Shown: positions 17,801 to 28,803, numbered from the stretch's first letter. The stretch: 64,000 nucleotides of DNA from Pseudomonadota bacterium (GCA_021325555.1 JAJPGY010000012.1:124001-188000); one strand, 5' to 3'. Notes: generated from the sequence alone by a model not told the origin. A program made the numbers and translations.

Positions 17801-19263
17801 GATTTCCGGTCAAGTTGGATCGCCAATCCGAGCAAACCCTGCACGAGCAACTGTATGACGGGATCCGGCGGGCGATCCTCTCCGGTGCCCTGCCGCCCGG
17901 GCATCGCCTCCCGTCCAGCCGTGAGCTGGCCGACCTGCTGGAGATATCGCGCTCGACCGTCACCGACTGCTACGAGCAGCTTCTGACCGAGGGGTATTTC
18001 GAAGCCAGGGCTGGCTCGGGAACCTTCGTCACCAGGCAGATCCAGAAAACGAGACCGGCGGAAAGGAACGCTGCCGGGAGCAGCCGGGGCCCGAGGCTGA
18101 CGGCGCACCTGTCCAGCTACGGGAAGGCGCTTTCGGCGCCGCTATCCATGGAGAACGGCAAACCGGAGCCGGACATCTGCTTTTTTGGCTGGCGTCCGGC
18201 CTTTGACGAGGTGCCGATCACGCAATGGACGCGCGTCCAGGGGCGCAGAAGCAGGCGCATCGACCCCGCCTTGCTCGATTTCACACAGGATCCGCTGGGC
18301 TACAAGCCGCTGCGGGAGGCGGTCACCCGCTATATCTCGCGCTCGCGCGGCGTCAAGTGCAACCCGGAGCAGGTCTTGATCGTGCTCGGTCTGCAGCAGG
18401 CGATCGACCTCGTGTCCAGGGTGCACATCGAGCAAGGCGACGCCGTGGCCGTGGAGAACCCGGGATACCCGCTGGCCCGCAAATCATTCGCGCTGGCCGG
18501 TGGAAGGATAATTCCCGTGCCGGTCGACGAGGCGGGGCTTGCCGTGGATCAGCTGTCCAGATCCGCCGCCCGAAACATAAGGCTGGTCTACGTCACCCCT
18601 TCGCATCAGTTTCCCACCGGCGCCCTTATGCCCCTGCCCCGCCGGCTGGCCCTGCTGTCGTGGGCAAAGAAAAGCGGGGCGATGATTCTCGAGGACGATT
18701 ACGACAGCGAGTACCGTTACAGCGGCAAGTCGATCCCGGCGCTGCAGGGGCTTGATGAGGGGAGCTCGGTTATCTATGTGGGAACCTTTACCAAGGTGAT
18801 GTTTCCCGCCCTCAGCATCGCCTACATGGTGGTGCCGACCGGACTGGCGGACATCTATGCCCGCGCCAGGACTCTGGCCTCCGATCAGGTGCCGCTGCCG
18901 CTCCAGGACTCTCTGGCCGAATTTATTGACGGCGGCTATCTCGAGCGCCACGTAAAGAGGATGCGCTCACTTTATGACCAGCGGCGCACGGCCCTTGTGG
19001 TGTCGCTCGAGAAGCATTTTGGCGAGCGCGTGCTCATCCGCGGCGACAACGCCGGGCTTCACCTGCTGGGGCAGTTCCAGACGCAGCTTTCCGACGCGGA
19101 GATTGCCGGTCGCGCCGCCAAAGCGGGTATCGGCATTGTCAGCACCGCCGATTACTACTGCGGCAGGCCGGCGGCCGGCGAGTTCTTGCTTGGCTATGGA
19201 AACCTGACCCCCGATCAGATTGAAGATGGGATCAAGCGGCTGGCCCGCGCCCTGGGAAAATAG
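17797..19263 (+). CDS. MocR/PdxR-family GntR-aminotransferase regulator
   Basis: The 488-aa protein joins a GntR winged helix (residues 10-75, with LPSSRELADLLEISRSTV) to an aminotransferase-fold domain (about 120-480). The PLP lysine is K333 in GTFTKVMFP, and the EDDYDSEYRY block is at 299-308. MocR regulators sense PLP or amino-compound adducts and control B6, GABA or taurine genes. None of these is adjacent; the overlapping upstream gene encodes the TonB-C-like protein, an unexpected partner. The specific target is unknown. Confidence 0.85.
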   Translation: MRFPVKLDRQSEQTLHEQLYDGIRRAILSGALPPGHRLPSSRELADLLEISRSTVTDCYEQLLTEGYFEARAGSGTFVTRQIQKTRPAERNAAGSSRGPRLTAHLSSYGKALSAPLSMENGKPEPDICFFGWRPAFDEVPITQWTRVQGRRSRRIDPALLDFTQDPLGYKPLREAVTRYISRSRGVKCNPEQVLIVLGLQQAIDLVSRVHIEQGDAVAVENPGYPLARKSFALAGGRIIPVPVDEAGLAVDQLSRSAARNIRLVYVTPSHQFPTGALMPLPRRLALLSWAKKSGAMILEDDYDSEYRYSGKSIPALQGLDEGSSVIYVGTFTKVMFPALSIAYMVVPTGLADIYARARTLASDQVPLPLQDSLAEFIDGGYLERHVKRMRSLYDQRRTALVVSLEKHFGERVLIRGDNAGLHLLGQFQTQLSDAEIAGRAAKAGIGIVSTADYYCGRPAAGEFLLGYGNLTPDQIEDGIKRLARALGK

Positions 19264-19281
19264 CCGGAAAAAATGTCTCGT

Positions 19282-19336
19282 TTCAAGGTTTTTTCTACAA
19301 ATCTTCAATGGCCCTTCTACAAATTTTTGAAATACT
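19282..19336 (+). promoter_or_regulatory. Array of five 11-bp repeats, copy 1 (operator/promoter-like)
   Basis: Five contiguous 11-mers: TTCAAGGTTTT, TTCTACAAATC, TTCAATGGCCC, TTCTACAAATT, TTTGAAATACT. Most start with TTC, and the exact 11-bp spacing is that of Pho-box-type operators bound by OmpR/PhoB regulators. The final unit includes AATACT, a possible -10. The array lies in a region between two converging genes, so no protein start is nearby. Confidence 0.6.
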
Positions 19337-19404
19337 TCAATCATCAGCACTGAGTCTGATGAAAGGGATAGGTTAGATTCTCTGGCTGAACTGAGATCAC
19401 GTCG
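19315..19404 (+). repeat. 90-bp direct repeat, copy 1
   Basis: Identical base for base to 19513-19602 (offset 198). It spans the last two 11-mers of the array, the 5' hairpin and the start of the terminator stem. Confidence 0.9.
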
Positions 19405-19433
19405 TAGCGGCTGGCTGCGACGTGGTTTTTTTT
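19337..19433 (+). ncRNA. Putative small RNA 1
   Basis: A compact unit of about 95 nt runs from just after the 11-bp array to a T-run. It contains a 7-bp hairpin (19341-19347 with 19356-19362), a second hairpin whose GATTCTC and GAGATC arms enclose a loop starting TGGCTG, and a terminator (11-bp stem 19398-19408 with 19414-19424, then eight T's). No open reading frame of note is present. The near-identical second unit supports a functional RNA. The 5' end is inferred. Confidence 0.5.
19398..19433 (+). terminator. Intrinsic terminator of putative small RNA 1
   Basis: 11-bp stem with one G-U pair and 5-base loop, then GTTTTTTTTC. The stem differs from that of copy 2 at positions that keep pairing (T-G here, C-G there). 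Confidence 0.85.
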
Positions 19434-19479
19434 CAGCCGAATTTGCTGGCAATAAAAGTGGCGGAGAAATTTTTCTCGA

Positions 19480-19534
19480 TTCCAGAAATTTGTCACAAAC
19501 CTTCCACGACTTTTCTACAAATTTTTGAAATACT
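19480..19534 (+). promoter_or_regulatory. Array of five 11-bp repeats, copy 2
   Basis: Units TTCCAGAAATT, TGTCACAAACC, TTCCACGACTT, TTCTACAAATT, TTTGAAATACT keep the 11-bp phase. The last two are identical to copy 1; the first three are diverged but preserve the TTCYACA theme. Confidence 0.6.
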
Positions 19535-19602
19535 TCAATCATCAGCACTGAGTCTGATGAAAGGGATAGGTTAGATTCTCTGGCTGAACTGAGATCACGT
19601 CG
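19513..19602 (+). repeat. 90-bp direct repeat, copy 2
   Basis: Identical to 19315-19404. Flanks diverge immediately on both sides except for the conserved fold of the terminator. Confidence 0.9.
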
Positions 19603-19634
19603 CAGGCGATCGCTGCGGCGTGTTCTTTCTTTTT
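19535..19634 (+). ncRNA. Putative small RNA 2
   Basis: Same layout as unit 1: 7-bp 5' hairpin, GATTCTC/GAGATC hairpin, and a terminator with a 10-bp stem (19596-19605 with 19613-19622) followed by TTCTTTCTTTTT. Its T-tail reaches the stop codon of the convergent hydrolase gene at 19633, so transcripts of the two could overlap there. Confidence 0.5.
19596..19634 (+). terminator. Intrinsic terminator of putative small RNA 2
   Basis: 10-bp stem with one G-U pair and a T-rich tail (TTCTTTCTTTTT). Confidence 0.8.
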
Positions 19635-20466
19635 ATATGTTGAACGTCTGCGCGAACCAGCCGGCGCTCTTGTGGATGGCCGGCCAGGACCAGCAGTCTC
19701 TGGTGAAGGCGTGGTCGGCGCCCTCGACGAGGAACACCTCCGGCTCGGTGCCGGCGAAAAAGCGGCGCCACTGCTCGGCCGTCTGCACCGGCACGATCAG
19801 GTCGTGCGTTCCCTGCACGATGAGAACAGGGCGGTTGTAGCTGGCGACCACGGTGGCCATGTCCAGGCCTTCGACGGCGTCGAAGAACCCCGGGCCGAGC
19901 TGAATGAAACCGACTTGCACGTAGCCTTTTGTCCGCACGGATTTCACCGTATAGGGACCGAGCGTACGGTTCATTACTTCCATAAGATCGGCGGGCGCCT
20001 CCCACAGGCAGATCGCCGCCAGATCCTCGCCGGTGCCGGCCAGATGGGCGGCGACAAGACCGCCCATGCTGAGACCGAGCAGCCCCACACGCCCGGCGTC
20101 GACGAGGTCGTGTCGCCGCAGGAAATCCAGCGCCCTGCGCACATCGTCGCCCAGGCTGTGAAGGCTTATCTCCAGTGTGGACCCGCCTGTTTCGCCGGAG
20201 CCGCGGCAGTCGACGCGCAGGGCGACGATGCCCTTCAGGGCAAGGGCGGCAGCGGTCTTAATGAAGAGACCGAACGCTTCGTTGCGGTTGCCGCTCAGGC
20301 CATGCACCAGGACCACCGCTGGCTGGCGGGCGCCAGCGGCCAGGCCGGGCGGCAGGTGCAAGTTGGCGTGCAAGATGGCGTCGCCGTGCTCGATAAGCAG
20401 CGGTTCTCCCCAGAACGTCTCCCGGGCAAGCCGTGCCACCGACCGGTGATCTAGCGGTGAAGCCAA
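19633..20466 (-). CDS. Alpha/beta hydrolase (serine esterase/peptidase-like)
   Basis: The 277-aa product has the alpha/beta hydrolase layout: VLVHGLSGNRNE oxyanion region, GLSMGG nucleophile elbow with the catalytic Ser, an acid in QGTHDLIVP and a His in GADHAF. Substrate is unknown; relatives include acyl esterases and dienelactone-hydrolase-like enzymes. The start is a TTG (20466) one base after the stop of the antitoxin-like gene, with GAGGAAGAAGAG upstream, so the two are translationally coupled. Its 3' end abuts small RNA 2. Confidence 0.8.
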   Translation of the reverse strand: MASPLDHRSVARLARETFWGEPLLIEHGDAILHANLHLPPGLAAGARQPAVVLVHGLSGNRNEAFGLFIKTAAALALKGIVALRVDCRGSGETGGSTLEISLHSLGDDVRRALDFLRRHDLVDAGRVGLLGLSMGGLVAAHLAGTGEDLAAICLWEAPADLMEVMNRTLGPYTVKSVRTKGYVQVGFIQLGPGFFDAVEGLDMATVVASYNRPVLIVQGTHDLIVPVQTAEQWRRFFAGTEPEVFLVEGADHAFTRDCWSWPAIHKSAGWFAQTFNI

Positions 20467-20467
20467 G

Positions 20468-20671
20468 CTATTGCTCTTCTTCCTCGGGTTCCGGAATCTG
20501 ATCGAGAACCTCCTGGCTTACCGTATGGTTTTTCCAGAACCGGATTTCCGCCTCTACGTCATCGAATTCCGGAATATCCTCCAGCGACGTGATCACCTTC
20601 GTGTTCGGGCGCGGAATGGCGCTGGGTCTGACTCGAAATATGCGTTTTTTTGGGTCGAGAGCCTTCGACAT
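20468..20671 (-). CDS. Orphan CopG/BrnA-like antitoxin
   Basis: The 67-aa protein ends in a segment (SLEDIPEFDDVEAEIRFW, then a His-containing turn) like the DEE-x-x-FW-x-x-H region of CopG/BrnA-type antitoxins. The N-terminus is basic (MSKALDPKKRIFRVRP). GGGAGG seven bases upstream supports ATG 20671. No toxin gene (BrnT, RelE or PIN type) adjoins it; the neighbour is a hydrolase that follows without a gap. It may be a remnant antitoxin, an autonomous regulator or part of an unrecognised pair. Confidence 0.5.
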   Translation of the reverse strand: MSKALDPKKRIFRVRPSAIPRPNTKVITSLEDIPEFDDVEAEIRFWKNHTVSQEVLDQIPEPEEEEQ

Positions 20672-20754
20672 CGGGGTCCTCCCATCGGCGAGCGGGATCG
20701 CACTTCAGATAGATACCTCATATTGTCGCCTGAAAGCATGGGAAGAATACGAAT

Positions 20755-20809
20755 TTCAAGCTTTTTTCCATAAATGTTCAATGGAAATTCCACAAACTTT
20801 TGGAATACT
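20755..20809 (+). promoter_or_regulatory. Array of five 11-bp repeats, copy 3 (divergent promoter region)
   Basis: Units TTCAAGCTTTT, TTCCATAAATG, TTCAATGGAAA, TTCCACAAACT, TTTGGAATACT align one to one with copy 1 over all 55 bases. The array lies between the antitoxin-like gene (left, minus) and the zinc-ribbon gene (right, plus). Further right, GAGTC and GATTCTCTGGCTG from the small-RNA units recur in the leader of the plus-strand gene. Confidence 0.6.
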
Positions 20810-20884
20810 CTCGCACATGACCTTTGAGTCCGTGTTGCTGGAATCCCGTGATTCTCTGGCTGGCGTAAGAGGGGTGAGAACTCG

Positions 20885-21244
20885 ATGTCGTTTAAAGAAC
20901 ATGTGGGGGATGCGGTGATGCTGCGGCAGCTCGGCATTGGCAAACCGTCCGCGGACCCTCGCAACCCGAAAATGACCTCGCAGAACCTGGCCGCGCTCAA
21001 GACGGCCGTCAGCGCGGTGCCGCCGATAGTTCCTCTCCGCGTGGCCATCAGCACCGTTGCCCATGACGTGGCGGCGTTCCTGAGCTTACTGCCCCGCCGG
21101 CTGGGAGGGCACAACACGTGCCGCCGGTACGGGCACGTCGTGGACGCGCGCACGTGGCGCGACCAGTACCCCAAATGCCGTGACTGCGGCAAAACCATTC
21201 GCTCGCAAGAGGAGCTGCGGTCCGCGCTACCGAAAGCGATATAG
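20885..21244 (+). CDS. Small hypothetical protein with C-terminal zinc-ribbon-like motif
   Basis: The 119-aa protein ends with a C-x4-H ... C-x2-C arrangement (NTCRRYGHVV and YPKCRDCGK), which could bind zinc. The N-terminal two thirds contain an Ala/Val-rich helical stretch. ATG 20885 is preceded by AGAGGGGTGAG. The leader carries a diverged copy of the 11-bp array and of the small-RNA hairpin (TTCTC with GAGAA, loop starting TGGCTG). It is convergent with the response-regulator gene. Family unknown. Confidence 0.6.
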   Translation: MSFKEHVGDAVMLRQLGIGKPSADPRNPKMTSQNLAALKTAVSAVPPIVPLRVAISTVAHDVAAFLSLLPRRLGGHNTCRRYGHVVDARTWRDQYPKCRDCGKTIRSQEELRSALPKAI

Positions 21245-21262
21245 TTTTTTTCCGATCCGAGC

Positions 21263-21937
21263 CTACGATGCTTCGAGCTTGTACCCGATTCCGTGTACGG
21301 TTCGAAGCATCGATGTTTCTCCCTGGCGATCGATCTTGTTGCGCAGGCGGTTGATGTAGCTGCGAACCACTTCCGGCGACACCTCGGTGCCGCTCTCCCA
21401 GACGCGCTCGATCAGCGCTTCGGTGCTGAACACCTCGTCGGGATGCCGCATCAGGAATTGCAGGAGGGCGAACTCCTTGGGCAGAAGCCGGATCTCCTCG
21501 CCGTCCCGGGTCACGCGGAAGGTGTTGGGCTCGAGGACCAGGCCGCCCACCTTCAGCTCGCTGCCGCGGAACGCTCCCGGCCGGCGCAGAAGGGCGCGTA
21601 TTCGTGACATGAGCTCGTCGGGATTGAACGGCTTGGTCAGGTAATCATCGGCGCCGGCATCCAGCCCTTGAATCTTGTTCATGGTCTCGTTCCTGCCCGT
21701 GAGCATGAGCACCGCGCAGGCGCCGCCGCTGGCGCGAAAGCGCTTGCAAAGCTCCAGCCCTGTCATGTCGGGCAGGTTCCAGTCCAGGATCAACAGCTCG
21801 TAGGCGCTGTAGCCCAGATTCTCCAGCGCCTCCTTGCCCGTGTGCGCCAGGTCCACCAGGTGATGCTCCAGGGAGATCAGATCCTTGAGGGATATGGCGA
21901 GATCGACGTCGTCCTCGACAACCAGAATCTTGGCCAT
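21263..21937 (-). CDS. OmpR/PhoB-family response regulator
   Basis: The 224-aa protein has a receiver domain with acidic pocket E8-D9-D10, phospho-acceptor D52 (LILDWNLPD), T80 and K102 (YLTKPF), followed by a winged-helix DNA-binding domain from about residue 125 (LPKEFALLQFLMRHP, VRSYINRLRNKID). No sensor kinase lies beside it, so it is an orphan within the window. PhoB/OmpR proteins typically bind 11-bp-phased direct repeats, the arrangement found 0.5-2.7 kb away. That link is a hypothesis. Confidence 0.92.
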   Translation of the reverse strand: MAKILVVEDDVDLAISLKDLISLEHHLVDLAHTGKEALENLGYSAYELLILDWNLPDMTGLELCKRFRASGGACAVLMLTGRNETMNKIQGLDAGADDYLTKPFNPDELMSRIRALLRRPGAFRGSELKVGGLVLEPNTFRVTRDGEEIRLLPKEFALLQFLMRHPDEVFSTEALIERVWESGTEVSPEVVRSYINRLRNKIDRQGETSMLRTVHGIGYKLEAS

Positions 21938-22044
21938 GCGCTCGAGCCCGAATTACCAACCGCCAGGTGCTCCACCATGGTACCAGCTTGGCTGCCCGGG
22001 CGATCACCTTGCCGCCGCCGCTCCTTTCACCCGGCCAATCAGCC

Positions 22045-25415
<3,371 letters not shown>

Positions 25416-25484
25416 AGTAATCTCCTCAGGTGTGGTTGTTGGTCCGGCCGCAGCGCCTCTGCGCGCTGGCCTGCCGCGCGGCGA

Positions 25485-25640
25485 TCAGGAGGGCCTGGAC
25501 GCCGCCGGCGCCCGGCGGGTCTTCCAGAGGATGGCCAGAAGACCGCCGGCCTCCCAGGCGATGTTGATGCCCGGGAAGAGGATGAGGAACGTGGGCTGCC
25601 AGTAGATGAGCCCGCAGTGCCCGTAGTGTGTATGCAGCAT
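25485..25640 (-). CDS. Small (51 aa) putative membrane protein
   Basis: The frame begins MLHTHYGHCGLIYW, continues with a hydrophobic segment (PTFLILFPGINIAW, GGLLAILW) and ends in a basic, Arg-rich tail. Its ATG is five bases after the glpD stop and the phosphatase gene starts 69 bases further on, so it fills an otherwise unexplained gap within a tight operon. There is no good ribosome site of its own, so it would rely on coupling to glpD. It may be a membrane tether for GlpD, which is speculative. Confidence 0.4.
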   Translation of the reverse strand: MLHTHYGHCGLIYWQPTFLILFPGINIAWEAGGLLAILWKTRRAPAASRPS

Positions 25641-25645
25641 GTGAA

Positions 25646-27292
25646 TCAGGACCGCAACTCCTGACGGAACCGCCGGAGCTGGGCCGCGCGTTCGTCGGCG
25701 GTCCAGGCCAGCCGGGCAGCCATCACCTTCGATACCGCGTCGGCGGCGGCATCGGCGGCCTGAGCGTCGGTGATCGACAGGCGAATGCGCCTGGCGATCA
25801 CATCGGAGATCGTCCGGGCCGCTTCGTATTCCACGGCGTAGACGACCTGGGCGAAAATGTACGGGTGCCCGGGCGCCACCGTAGCGGCCAGCGCCCTGTC
25901 ACCGCGCACGAGCTCCAGGATCGCCTGCGTGCGCTTGCCGTACACGGCCGGCAGGTACAGCGCCGTTTCCCTGGGCAGCCCGAGCTCTCGGGCCTCCTCC
26001 TGGAAGCGCTCGATGAGGTGGTCGATGTCGTCTCCGGACTGCCAGCCGCCGAGCATGATCCTGTCCGTGCGGCAGGCGGAGAAGCCCGAACCTGCCTGCG
26101 ACAGCCGCCTGGCCACCAGGTCGACCGTCTCGGCGGCCATCGGGCGGTAGGTGGTTAGCTTGCCGCCGGCGATGGAGATGAGCCCGTCTGCGGTTTCATG
26201 CAGAACATGCTGGCGGGAGAGATCGGCCGTGCTCCTGGCGCCGGCCTGGCGGATGAGCGGGCGCAGCCCGGCGAACCTGCCGGTCAGGTCCGCCTCCGTG
26301 AGCCCGGCTTCGGGGAACATGGCGTTGACGGCGTCGAGCACGTAGGCTACCTCGCCGTCTTCCACCTTGATCTCCTCGAGATCGCCGTGGTACTCGGTGT
26401 CGGTGGTGCCGATCACCACCGCGTCGTACCAGGGCACGGCGAAGCAGAAGCGCTTGTCGTGCACCGAGGGCACGATCATAGCGCAGTCGATCGGCAGGCG
26501 GGCGCGGCTGACGGTGACGTGGATGCCCTTGGCGGGCACCACCTCCGTGCCGCTGCCGCCGCCGGAGAGCTCCTCGGTCTTCTGCGTCCAGACGCCGGTG
26601 GCGTTGACCACGACTCGCGCGCGCGCCCGCACGGGAGACTGCCCTTGCGGATCGCTCATCTCGTCAACGTAATCGACCCCGACCACGCGCCCGCCTTGCT
26701 TCACCAGGGCGACGACGCGGGCGTAGTTGAGCGCCTCGGCCCCGTGCTCGCGCGCGGACTTCACGACCTCGAGCGTGTGCCGGGCGTCGTCCGTCCGGCA
26801 GTCGTAATAGAGAAGCCCGCCGACAAGCCCTTCCCGGCGGATGCCCGGGCAGCGCCGCAGCACCTCGGCGGTCGCGATCCGCTTGTGGAAGCGGTTGCCG
26901 GCGAAACCGGCCATCAGGTCGTAGATCCACAACCCGATGCTGACCTTGAGGTTCTTCAGATTCTGCCCCCGGTAGAGCGGGATCACGAAGGGGACGGCGT
27001 GCACCAGATGCGGTGCAAGCTTCTGCTGGCGCTGGCGCTCGCGCACCGACTCCAGCGTCACCGCGAACTGCAGGCTCTGCAGGTAGCGCAGCCCTCCGTG
27101 AATGAGCTTCGTCGACTTGCTGCTGGTGCCTGAGGCGAAGTCGCCCTTCTCCAGAAGAAGCGTTCGCATCCCCCTGGCGGCGGCATCCTGTGCAATGCCT
27201 GCTCCCGTGATGCCACCGCCGATGACGATTACGTCATAGGTCTGCGAACTCACCTGCGAGGCTTCGGGCCTCGCGAGCACGCTTGTGTTCAT
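25646..27292 (-). CDS. glpD: Aerobic glycerol-3-phosphate dehydrogenase
   Basis: The 548-aa FAD enzyme oxidises glycerol 3-phosphate to dihydroxyacetone phosphate at the membrane, passing electrons to quinone. It shows the dinucleotide motif VIGGGITGAGIAQDAA (about residue 22), the STKLIHGGLRYLQ block, the IGTTDTEYHGD region and a C-terminal GlpD domain. ATG 27292 follows GGGGAG; an in-frame extension upstream overlaps the previous gene and is rejected. It sits six bases after the AGPS-like gene, a pairing also known in other bacteria such as mycobacteria. Confidence 0.9.
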   Translation of the reverse strand: MNTSVLARPEASQVSSQTYDVIVIGGGITGAGIAQDAAARGMRTLLLEKGDFASGTSSKSTKLIHGGLRYLQSLQFAVTLESVRERQRQQKLAPHLVHAVPFVIPLYRGQNLKNLKVSIGLWIYDLMAGFAGNRFHKRIATAEVLRRCPGIRREGLVGGLLYYDCRTDDARHTLEVVKSAREHGAEALNYARVVALVKQGGRVVGVDYVDEMSDPQGQSPVRARARVVVNATGVWTQKTEELSGGGSGTEVVPAKGIHVTVSRARLPIDCAMIVPSVHDKRFCFAVPWYDAVVIGTTDTEYHGDLEEIKVEDGEVAYVLDAVNAMFPEAGLTEADLTGRFAGLRPLIRQAGARSTADLSRQHVLHETADGLISIAGGKLTTYRPMAAETVDLVARRLSQAGSGFSACRTDRIMLGGWQSGDDIDHLIERFQEEARELGLPRETALYLPAVYGKRTQAILELVRGDRALAATVAPGHPYIFAQVVYAVEYEAARTISDVIARRIRLSITDAQAADAAADAVSKVMAARLAWTADERAAQLRRFRQELRS

Positions 27293-27297
27293 GGAGA

Positions 27298-28803
27298 TCA
27301 CTCCCCTTCTTCGTCGGGAAAGAGCGTGCCGGGATTGAGCACGCCGTCGCGGTCGAGCGACCGCTTGACCAGCTTGAGCACCTGATAGGAAGAGCCCAGC
27401 TCCCGCTCCAGCCACGGCATGCGCACCTGGCCCACGCCGTGGTGGTGGGAGATGGTGCCGCCGTTGGCCAGGGTGGCTTCCATGACCCGCTGCCAGCACT
27501 GGTTGTACAGGCGCACAACCTCGTCTGCGTCCTCGGGCTTCGTGAAGCCGTCGTACGCCCCGAGCGTGAGGGTGCGGGCGATGAGCCTGACCAGCCAGCG
27601 GGGCTTTTTCACCGCGAAGGTGAAGTAGAGGCACGTGCCCTGCTCGTAGCTGTGGGAGCTGTGCGCGGACGCGTTGGCGATGCCGGGGACGCTCGCGAGC
27701 GCCGCCACGACATCTTTGTAGAGCCCGTACACCCTGTCCCAGTTGGCCGCCACCTCGATGGTGTCGAAGACGACGCCCTTGTTGCGGGCGAGGTCCTCGA
27801 GGTCGGGGATCTGGAACCGGGTCTTAAGCCAGTGCTCGAGCGGCCCGGCGCCCCGGCTCACCCCGCCTTCGGCCTCGATGATCTCGGCGCAGGCTTTCTG
27901 CTCCGCCTCCACGAGGGCGGCCGGCCCCTCGCTGAGCAGAAGGAGGATGCAGCCGCCGCCGGCCATGCCCCCGAAGTGGCGCCGGCTCTCCGATCCGTCG
28001 TAGAGCCGAAGCAGCGCCGGCTTCCATCCGGCCCGCATGATCTTCCGCACCGCCTCCAGCCCGGCGCCGAAGTCGGCGAAGCGGTAGGAGTTGCCGTCCT
28101 GCTTTTCGGGCAGCGGGTGGATCTTGTAGGTGATCTCGGTCACCACCGCCAGGGTCCCCTCCGACCCGAGGAGGATCTCGTTGACGCTCGGACCGACCGA
28201 GCGGCGAGGCACGTCCCTGGTCTCGACGACGGTGCCGTCGGCCAGCACCGCCTTGAGCGCGACGAGCATGTTCTCGATGCTGCCGTACTTCGTGGAGAAC
28301 TGCCCGGAGGCACGGGTGGCCACCCAACCGCCGACCGATGAGAGGTTCATCGACTGCGGGAAGTGGCCCATGCTGTAGCCCAGGGAGTTCAGCGTCTGCT
28401 CGAACTCGCCCCCGAGCATGCCCGGTTGCACCGTGACCGTGAGCGCCGTGTCGTTTACCGCCACGATCTTGTTCATGAGCGAAAGGTCGAGGACGAGCGA
28501 GCCGTCGCGCGCCCTGGCGCCGCCACAGACACCGGAGCCTGCGCCGTATGGCACTACGGCCAGGTTGTGGCTGCCGGCGAAGGTGAGGACCTTCACCACC
28601 TCTTCCTGCGAACGCGGCTGTACGACGCACAACGGCTTCGGGCCGGTGGTGCCGTGCACGCGCTTCTGGAAGTCCAGAAGCCAGAAATCATGTCCGCGCG
28701 AGGCGAGGGTTGCCTCGTCGGTCAGGACCCGGTCCGCGCCCAGCAGCTCGGCCAGGCTGCGGCACAGGTCCGCTTGATCAGCTGTCTGAGTTGGAATTGA
28801 CAT
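27298..28803 (-). CDS. FAD-linked oxidase of the alkyl-DHAP synthase (AGPS)-like group
   Basis: The 501-aa protein is a vanillyl-alcohol-oxidase-type flavoprotein. It has the FAD PP-loop (VPYGAGSGVCGGARA), the GHFPQSMNLSSVGGWVATRASG block shared with alkyldihydroxyacetonephosphate synthases, and the C-terminal ISHHHGVGQVR motif that lines the AGPS active site. In ether-lipid synthesis AGPS replaces the acyl chain of acyl-DHAP with an alkyl chain. No DHAP acyltransferase is seen, so a related oxidation in glycerolipid metabolism is equally possible. The gene starts one base after the GMC gene's stop. Confidence 0.8.
   Translation of the reverse strand: MSIPTQTADQADLCRSLAELLGADRVLTDEATLASRGHDFWLLDFQKRVHGTTGPKPLCVVQPRSQEEVVKVLTFAGSHNLAVVPYGAGSGVCGGARARDGSLVLDLSLMNKIVAVNDTALTVTVQPGMLGGEFEQTLNSLGYSMGHFPQSMNLSSVGGWVATRASGQFSTKYGSIENMLVALKAVLADGTVVETRDVPRRSVGPSVNEILLGSEGTLAVVTEITYKIHPLPEKQDGNSYRFADFGAGLEAVRKIMRAGWKPALLRLYDGSESRRHFGGMAGGGCILLLLSEGPAALVEAEQKACAEIIEAEGGVSRGAGPLEHWLKTRFQIPDLEDLARNKGVVFDTIEVAANWDRVYGLYKDVVAALASVPGIANASAHSSHSYEQGTCLYFTFAVKKPRWLVRLIARTLTLGAYDGFTKPEDADEVVRLYNQCWQRVMEATLANGGTISHHHGVGQVRMPWLERELGSSYQVLKLVKRSLDRDGVLNPGTLFPDEEGE

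Noticed and set aside
19282..19548. Minus-strand frame through the 11-bp arrays that repeats a VFQKFVE peptide
   Set aside because: The repeat is explained by the DNA repeat itself, the frame has no ribosome site, and structure and terminators point to plus-strand transcripts.
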